Assembly: GCF_003634045.1 (NCBI RefSeq)
Contig: NZ_RBIM01000003.1
Span: 170,626-234,625, forward strand
Source: Maricaulis maris
GTDB taxonomy: Bacteria; Pseudomonadota; Alphaproteobacteria; Caulobacterales; Maricaulaceae
Length of the DNA: 64,000 nucleotides
Reading direction: 5' to 3'
Shown: in pieces, positions 57,774 through 64,000 of the stretch
Layout of the letters: each line of letters begins with the position of its first letter
How positions within the stretch are numbered: position 1 is the stretch's first letter
Notes under the pieces: generated by a model
The model's input: the letters and a program-made list of their open reading frames with translations, nothing else
Databases searched by the model: none
Told to the model about the DNA's origin: nothing
Position numbers and translations under genes: made by a program

Positions 57774-59647
57774 CAGGCGCCTCCCGGACGGGCATTGCCG
57801 ACATCGGCAAACACGCCGGCCCGGCTTGATGGATCACGGGCGACCACGCGGCGAAGAATATCGCGGGCCGGCCGGGTCGCCGCCGAGGAGCCCCCGCCAT
57901 GTTCGATCACCACGACGCAGGCATATTTGGGGCGGTCCGCCGGGGCATAACACATGAAAAGCCCGTGATCGCGCAGGCGCCAGGGCAGGTCCTGCTGGCT
58001 GCGAACGCCGGCCTCCCGCTCCGCCGCAGTGATCGAATAGACCTGAGCGGTGCCGGTTTTTCCGGCCATCTCGATATCGCCAAGACCGAGACCGCCAAGC
58101 GAGTAGGATGTGCCGCCGGGTTCTTCGACCACGGCCCGCAGACCGTCGCGGACACTGGTGAGCGCCGCGTCGTCAACGCCGATATGCGCCGCCGGCGGCA
58201 TCATCGCATTGCGGTAGAGTGTCGGTGAGACCGCCCGCCCGGACGCGACCCGTGCCGTCATCACGGCCAATTGCAAGGGCGATGCGGTGACGAAGCCCTG
58301 CCCGATGCCGGTGTTATAGGTGTCGCCGGTCGACCAGCCCTGATCATAGCGGGCCCGTTTCCAGGCGGGATTGGGCATGGTGCCACGACGTACCCCGGCA
58401 ATGCCGATGTCGAATTGTTCGCCGATCCCGAAGCGGGTCGCCATTGCGTGCAGGCGATCAATGCCGAGGCGTTCGGCAATCTGGTAAAAGAAGATGTCGC
58501 AGGAGGTCTTGACCGCATCACGCAGATTGACCGGGCCGTGGCCACGCGGTCGCCAGCAGTGGAATTCACGATTTCCCAGCCGTACCGAACCGGTGCAATT
58601 GATCCGCTCGGTCGGCGGCACGACACCGTGTTCCAGCGCGGCGGCCGCCACCACGGCCTTGAAGGTCGAACCCGGCGGATACGTGCCCTGGATCGACTTC
58701 TGGAACAGCGGGTTGTGGTCATTCTCACGGAGCGCCGCATAATCCGCCGAGGAAATCCCGCCAACGAAGAGGTTCGGGTCGAAGCTCGGTGTCGACACCA
58801 GGGCGATCAACTCGCCGGTATTGACGTCCATCACCACCGCCGACCCGCTTTCCGGATTGAGACGCTCATGGGCGTAGCGCTGGATGTCGGCATCCAGTGT
58901 CAGCACCACATCGCGCCCCGCAACCGGCTGGGTTGATTGCTCGGGCAGTTCGCGGATCACCCGCCCCCGCGCATTGACCTCGGTCTTCAATGCCCCCGCC
59001 TGTCCACGCAGATCCGCCTCCCGCGCGATCTCGACGCCGGTCTTGCCGACCCGGAAGCCCGGATGCCGCAGCAGACGTTCAGCGTCGCGCGGATTATTGG
59101 CGATGTCCTCGTCATTGGGCGGCTGCACATAGCCGATCACATGCGCGAATGAGGGGCCATAGGTGTAGGAGCGGACTTCGCCGACATCCGGCGTGACGCC
59201 GGCAAGGTCCGGCGCATTGAGATTGATCGAGGCAAAAGTGTGCCAGTCGAGATCGTCGGCGACCGTGATGGCGTGAAAGCTGCGCTGGCTGCGGGCCGTC
59301 CGCAGGATCCGTTCGCGCTCATAATCTCTGAGCGGCAGGAAGGGCTGGAGACGATCAAGGGCCGAGGCGACATCGCCCGACTGTTCGGGCACCAGGAGCA
59401 CCCGGTAGCTGTCGCGGTTATCCGCGACCGCAACACCGAACCGATCCAGGATGCGTCCGCGCGAGGGTGGCAGGAGATTGAAATTGAACTGGTTGTCTTC
59501 CGACATCAGCCGGTAGCGCTCGGTCTCCAGGACCTGCAATGAATACAGGCGCGCGCCAAGACCGAGAAAGGCCAGCCCGCCCGCGCCTGCCATCAGCAAG
59601 GCGCGCCGCGTGAATTTCAGATCCTGTTCCTGTCGGTCGGCACGCAT
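57773..59647 (-). CDS. mrdA: Penicillin-binding protein 2
   Basis: This 624-residue class B transpeptidase is the partner of RodA. It has an N-terminal span (RRALLMAGAGGLAFLGLGARL), a pedestal domain (NLLPPSRGRILDRFGVAVADN) and a transpeptidase domain with catalytic PPGSTFKAVVAAA (SxxK), TSCDIFFYQIAE (SxD variant of SxN, usual for PBP2) and EMAGKTGTAQV (KTG). The length is normal. The start follows mreD by 12 bases. The five-gene order mreB-mreC-mreD-mrdA-rodA is complete. Confidence 0.95.
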   Translation of the reverse strand: MRADRQEQDLKFTRRALLMAGAGGLAFLGLGARLYSLQVLETERYRLMSEDNQFNFNLLPPSRGRILDRFGVAVADNRDSYRVLLVPEQSGDVASALDRLQPFLPLRDYERERILRTARSQRSFHAITVADDLDWHTFASINLNAPDLAGVTPDVGEVRSYTYGPSFAHVIGYVQPPNDEDIANNPRDAERLLRHPGFRVGKTGVEIAREADLRGQAGALKTEVNARGRVIRELPEQSTQPVAGRDVVLTLDADIQRYAHERLNPESGSAVVMDVNTGELIALVSTPSFDPNLFVGGISSADYAALRENDHNPLFQKSIQGTYPPGSTFKAVVAAAALEHGVVPPTERINCTGSVRLGNREFHCWRPRGHGPVNLRDAVKTSCDIFFYQIAERLGIDRLHAMATRFGIGEQFDIGIAGVRRGTMPNPAWKRARYDQGWSTGDTYNTGIGQGFVTASPLQLAVMTARVASGRAVSPTLYRNAMMPPAAHIGVDDAALTSVRDGLRAVVEEPGGTSYSLGGLGLGDIEMAGKTGTAQVYSITAAEREAGVRSQQDLPWRLRDHGLFMCYAPADRPKYACVVVIEHGGGSSAATRPARDILRRVVARDPSSRAGVFADVGNARPGGA

Positions 59648-59659
59648 GAGGTCTTGTCG

Positions 59660-60181
59660 TCACCCTCCGATGAAGCCGGAACCGCGTGACCGTCGGCGAC
59701 GAAGCACCAGATAGGCCGGAAGCGGGAACATCAGGATGGAAGCGATGATCTCGATGATCAATGGCTGCAGGTCGGCCATCTGTTCGAGCGCAAAGCTGCC
59801 AGCGGCAAAGGCGATACCGTGCGCCAGCAGCAAGGTCGCGCCGAAACGCAGCAGCACCGGCGGCAGATCGCGCGGCATGCCGTCCTCACCGCGAAAGCGG
59901 AAGACCGAGATCGCAACCAGATAGGACAGCGCCCACACGCCCATCGGCGCACCGGTCAAAAGGTCCTGGGTCAGACCGATGGCGAAAACCGCAATCGGCG
60001 GCATGAATTGCGGACGGACACCGGACCAGAGGAAAATCGCCATCAGGGTCCAGGTCGGCATGATGGTCAGCCCGTCGACCAAGCGCGTCGGCGAGGCCTG
60101 CACGATCAACGCCACCAGGACAGAGAGGATGCAGCCCGTCGCCGCCAGCCAGGGGGAAGTGCGTTCAGTCGGCTTTCTCAC
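59660..60181 (-). CDS. mreD: Rod shape-determining protein MreD
   Basis: This 173-residue inner-membrane protein with five or six spans has the MreD pattern: PTRLVDGLTIMPTWTLMAIFLWSG near the N-terminus and FAIGLTQDLLTGAPMGVWALSYLVA. It links MreC to the elongation complex. It starts at GTG 60181, overlapping the mreC stop by 4 bases (GTGA). Length and gene order make the call secure. Confidence 0.92.
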   Translation of the reverse strand: MRKPTERTSPWLAATGCILSVLVALIVQASPTRLVDGLTIMPTWTLMAIFLWSGVRPQFMPPIAVFAIGLTQDLLTGAPMGVWALSYLVAISVFRFRGEDGMPRDLPPVLLRFGATLLLAHGIAFAAGSFALEQMADLQPLIIEIIASILMFPLPAYLVLRRRRSRGSGFIGG

Positions 60182-61182
60182 AGGGCCTCCTCCGTCGCAT
60201 TTCCATCGCCGCCAGACGCCGGTGCCCGGTCGACTTCCTCGCCGGCTTCTTCGTCGGCATCTTCGTCCGGGTCTTGGTTGGCGCCGGCATCAACCGCTGT
60301 CGGCGGGAATTGCGTTGGCGTGACCGGCTCGATTTCCTGATCCGGTGGCGTCACCCGTTCGTACGGCCAGACCCAGACGAAATCGACCGGCGCCTGGTCG
60401 GAATAAAGCCGCACTCGCCAGCCGCCCTCGCGCGTCGCCACGGCCTCGCCGACCGGCAGGCCGCGCGGCAGGATGCCGTCATCGCCCGATGAGACGATGC
60501 GGTCACCGGCCTGGATATCCGGTGCCCGGCCGACATAGTCGAGACGGGGAAATTCGGAATTATCGCCGACCAGGATGGCGCGCGCATTGGAGCGATCGGC
60601 CATCACCGGCACGCGGCTGTTGAGGTCGGTCAGCAGGAGGACGCGGGCCGAGCGGCGGCCGGTCTCGTAGACCCGCCCGACCAGCCCGTAGAGATTGATC
60701 ACCGGATAACCGTCCTGGATGCCAGCGTCGCTGCCGCGTCCGATGAGGCGGGCGCGCACGAAAGGCCCGCGCGGATCGGCAACCGTCCAGGCCCCGATCC
60801 GGTCCTCGATGGCAGCGCTTTCCACGTCCAGCGCGTCTTCATAGACCTCGATCCGGTCGCGCTGGCGATAGGCAAGGTCTTCCCAGTAGCGCGCTTCGAT
60901 CAATTGCTGGCGAAGTTGGGCGTTTTCCTCGACCAGCTCACCCTGGCGGCGCCAATAGGGACCGATATTCTTGATCCCGCGCAGCGGCTGGGCGACAAGG
61001 TCGAGCAAGGGCGCCGAGACATCGGTGAAACCGGCCCGGAAACTGGCAAAGGGCGCAGAACGGGAAGCCGGACGATCAAAGGCGATCAACGCGCCGGAAA
61101 TGACGAGAAGGGCAATGAACAGCGTTCGCGAAAAGCGTACGCCCTGCTCCGCATCCTGTCGTGTCGAGCGTCGCGACGCCAA
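60178..61182 (-). CDS. mreC: Rod shape-determining protein MreC
   Basis: This 334-residue protein has one N-terminal span (LFIALLVISGALIAF), a coiled coil (YWRRQGELVEENAQLRQQLIEARYWEDLAY) and the double beta-barrel with DPRGPFVRARLIGRGSDAGIQ, LTDLNSRVPVMAD and DRIVSSGDDGILPRGLPVGE. MreC activates PBP2. The acidic, Pro-rich tail after residue ~275 extends beyond the E. coli protein, which is common in alphaproteobacteria. It starts at TTG 61182 with AGGAG 8 bases upstream. Confidence 0.93.
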   Translation of the reverse strand: MASRRSTRQDAEQGVRFSRTLFIALLVISGALIAFDRPASRSAPFASFRAGFTDVSAPLLDLVAQPLRGIKNIGPYWRRQGELVEENAQLRQQLIEARYWEDLAYRQRDRIEVYEDALDVESAAIEDRIGAWTVADPRGPFVRARLIGRGSDAGIQDGYPVINLYGLVGRVYETGRRSARVLLLTDLNSRVPVMADRSNARAILVGDNSEFPRLDYVGRAPDIQAGDRIVSSGDDGILPRGLPVGEAVATREGGWRVRLYSDQAPVDFVWVWPYERVTPPDQEIEPVTPTQFPPTAVDAGANQDPDEDADEEAGEEVDRAPASGGDGNATEEAL

Positions 61183-61218
61183 CGCCTCACTCCTTCTCCC
61201 CCGTCAATCAGGCGGAGA

Positions 61219-62379
<1,161 letters not shown>

Positions 62380-62429
62380 TTACCAGTCTTTGGGACACCT
62401 GCGCGGATCTTGACGCTTGTCGGCCCCGA

Positions 62430-63170
62430 TTACGGCCCTTTGACGGCGTCATCGGCGTCCAGCGCAGCGGGCACCCGATTGCGCCGCAACCAGATGCGCG
62501 CCACCAGCATGATCCCGATCCAGGCAAGCGCCGCCCCCGCGAAGGCAATGCCCAGCAGGATGCTGCCCCCGGTGATCATCGAGCGGATGCTCTCGCCCAT
62601 CAGCGCAACGATGAGAATCTTGGGTGCCGACCCCAGCGCCGTGCCGACGGCAAAAGCCCAGTACGGCGTCCGCGCCACGCCGAAACCCATATTGACGACG
62701 ATGAAAGGACCGGACGGGACCCAGCGCACCACCATCGAGGCCAGCAAGCCATTGCGGCCGATGAAGTCGGAGATCTTGTTGGCCCAGTCGCCGCCGTAAC
62801 GCTTGAGGATATCGGCGCCGAAATAACGCCCGACGACATAATTGACCGCTGCCGAGCACTGGGTCGCGATGAAGGCATAAATCGCGCCATTCGTCGGCCC
62901 GAAGGCGACCAACGCAGCGGCCATCAATCCAAACTGTGGCGCCCCGAGAAAGGACAGGACCGTGAAGACCAGGATGGTCAGCGGCAGGGCATACCATTGG
63001 CTCGCCGACGCTTCGAACCAGCTGCCGGCAGCACCGGGTTCGATATCGAGCACAAAACGCCCGAGCAGGAAGACAAGGGCCACAATGACGAAGAGCCCGA
63101 CCGAAACGCCGACGGCGCGCGCCGCGCGCGCATCCATGCGCAGGAGGAAGTCGGTCAGTCTGTTCAACAA
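62430..63170 (-). CDS. TVP38/TMEM64 (VTT-domain) membrane protein
   Basis: This 246-residue protein with about six spans contains the VTT/SNARE-associated core: LSFLGAPQFGLMAAALVAFGPTNGAIYAF, NYVVGRYFGADILKRYGG, and FIGRNGLLASMVVRWVPSGPFIVVNMGFGVARTPYWAFAVGTALG. Members are lipid scramblase-like or undecaprenyl-phosphate-related flippases (DedA superfamily). A role near cell-wall genes would fit lipid carrier recycling, but that is inference. Start TTG 63170 or ATG 63137 is uncertain. Confidence 0.85.
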   Translation of the reverse strand: MLNRLTDFLLRMDARAARAVGVSVGLFVIVALVFLLGRFVLDIEPGAAGSWFEASASQWYALPLTILVFTVLSFLGAPQFGLMAAALVAFGPTNGAIYAFIATQCSAAVNYVVGRYFGADILKRYGGDWANKISDFIGRNGLLASMVVRWVPSGPFIVVNMGFGVARTPYWAFAVGTALGSAPKILIVALMGESIRSMITGGSILLGIAFAGAALAWIGIMLVARIWLRRNRVPAALDADDAVKGP

Positions 63171-63230
63171 AGCGTGGACCCGGTCAAAACGGCAAGGCCC
63201 CTAACTAAGCACGCTTTGTGCCACGGGCAA

Positions 63231-63755
63231 TCACGCAGCGCCGTTTTCACCGTCAACCTGGTGGCCGGCCATGTCGACGGTTTCGCCTGATGCAATGGCC
63301 GCCAGTTTGGCGCGCTGGATCGCGAGAACACCGAGCTGTTCGTCGAGCACTTTGAGGATGTCGCGCGCTTCTTCCTGGTCGATCCGCCCCGGCGAACGCT
63401 CGGTTTCGCTCAGGCTTTCCATGATGGCGGAGATGTTGCGCGCATTGCGACGGCTGGCTTCACCGGCGAGCGCGAGCCAGTTGGCGTCATCCGCCTTGGT
63501 GATCGGCAGGAAAATACCGCCGGCCAGGGCCGCGAGATGCTGCGCCGCGGCCGAGGCCCCGGACTCGGTCAATTTGGCGATCCGGGCGTAGGAAATTTCA
63601 TTGGTCGAGTCCGGATCGGCCAGCGCATAGACACGGGTTCGGCTGAGATCGAGCAGCTCCATGACAGAGGGAATGCCGCCGACTTCCTCGAAGACCCGCG
63701 CCACAACTTCCTTGGGTTCGCCATATCGCCGAACTTTGACCGGATTGAATGCCAT
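63231..63755 (-). CDS. Small HTH-containing protein of unknown function
   Basis: This 174-residue protein starts MAFNPVKVRRYGEPKEVVAR. A helix-turn-helix is suggested at ~22-50 (VFEEVGGIPSVMELLDLSRTRVYALADP), and the rest is helical, including SGASAAAQHLAALAGGIFLP and a C-terminal helix pair (EEARDILKVLDEQLGVLAIQRAK). It resembles phage CII/regulatory-type proteins that carry a repressor-like HTH followed by an oligomerisation helix. No phage gene is nearby. GGGGGCG lies upstream of the start at 63755. Confidence 0.65.
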   Translation of the reverse strand: MAFNPVKVRRYGEPKEVVARVFEEVGGIPSVMELLDLSRTRVYALADPDSTNEISYARIAKLTESGASAAAQHLAALAGGIFLPITKADDANWLALAGEASRRNARNISAIMESLSETERSPGRIDQEEARDILKVLDEQLGVLAIQRAKLAAIASGETVDMAGHQVDGENGAA

Positions 63756-63818
63756 TTCACGCCCCCGCACGCGATTCTTGTTCTGAATATACCTATTACA
63801 GGTGGCACGGCTTGTTGG

Positions 63819-64000
63819 CTATTTCGTGGCACCGTAAATCCGTCTGCGCAAGTCAGCACCGACGGCCTCGATCGGCAGGTCCCGGTCGGCGGCCCGTTCG
63901 GCCTTCATGGCGTCACCGGCCTCATAGGTCTCGACCCATTTGCGCGCAAACCGGTCGGACTCAATATCGGCCATGGCAGCATCAAAGACGGATTTGAGCT
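63819..64000 (-). CDS. ilvC: Ketol-acid reductoisomerase, C-terminal fragment (runs off window)
   Basis: The last 60 codons of a minus-strand gene continue past the window edge. The visible end includes ADIESDRFARKWVETYEAG, RDLPIEAVGADLRRRIYG and terminal ATK. The FA..W...Y.AG segment and the later P-IE-VG--LR pattern match the C-terminal helical domain of IlvC (valine/isoleucine synthesis). Only a tail is visible, so the call is moderate. Confidence 0.55.
   Translation of the reverse strand, partial: LKSVFDAAMADIESDRFARKWVETYEAGDAMKAERAADRDLPIEAVGADLRRRIYGATK

Overview
The window looks like a chromosomal segment of a marine, high-GC stalked or dimorphic alphaproteobacterium of the Hyphomonadaceae/Maricaulaceae type (Maricaulis-like). 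The evidence is a Caulobacter-style flagellin/FlbT/FlaF module with a FlmG-type flagellin glycosyltransferase, many TonB-dependent receptors, an alphaproteobacterial mreBCD-mrdA-rodA cell-shape operon, and a beta-helix/diheme-cytochrome pair known from Hyphomonas relatives. No rRNA gene, CRISPR array or prophage is visible. One tRNA gene (Lys-CUU) is present.

Layout. 1-8500: flagellin with a sigma-54 promoter, flbT-flaF, then a forward run flmG, pseG, sulfotransferase, ATP-grasp, pseF-like, neuB/pseI. This run should make a nonulosonic acid and attach it to flagellin, with two unusual extra enzymes. 8501-10823: GIY-YIG protein, cupin, MoxR-like AAA ATPase. 10824-22239: an accessory block separating the MoxR ATPase from its usual VWA partner. 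It holds a 660-bp repeat-rich spacer, a possible leader-peptide attenuator before a xenobiotic acetyltransferase, a large unknown membrane protein, the beta-helix/cytochrome pair, a divergent TetR/TonB-receptor pair, and hipBA with three evenly spaced operators. 22240-31128: VWA protein, a Fur-box-preceded siderophore receptor with two inner-membrane partners, GST, chorismate mutase, Hpt protein, a small basic exported protein, and a beta-propeller lipoprotein.

31247-32660: an intact tRNA-Lys gene followed 1.3 kb later by a perfect 47-bp copy of its 3' part. The repeats bracket a mini-island with one gene and no integrase. 32780-44822: esterase-like lipoprotein, chemoreceptor, a YfiR-like/TonB-receptor operon, PqiA-like protein, MarR with a divergent aromatic-ring-product degradation pair (FAH-family hydrolase and zeta GST), DUF418 protein, and a coiled-coil membrane protein reminiscent of TipN. 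44897-49584: an Mla-type lipid transport operon (mlaE-mlaF-mlaD-auxiliary lipoprotein) behind an MFS gene. 49730-54063: a glycosyltransferase/methyltransferase/terpene-cyclase-fold locus meeting a second methyltransferase and a lipoprotein. 54182-64000: proline iminopeptidase, Na+-dependent transporter, the complete mreB-mreC-mreD-mrdA-rodA operon, a VTT-domain membrane protein, a small HTH protein, and the C-terminus of what looks like ilvC.

Functions are assigned from motifs and gene order read by eye. No database search was possible. The observations most worth following up are the sulfotransferase/ATP-grasp additions to the flagellin-sugar operon, the integrase-less tRNA-Lys mini-island, the 27-bp-phased hipBA operators, the putative attenuator before the acetyltransferase, and the beta-helix/cytochrome pair of unknown function.
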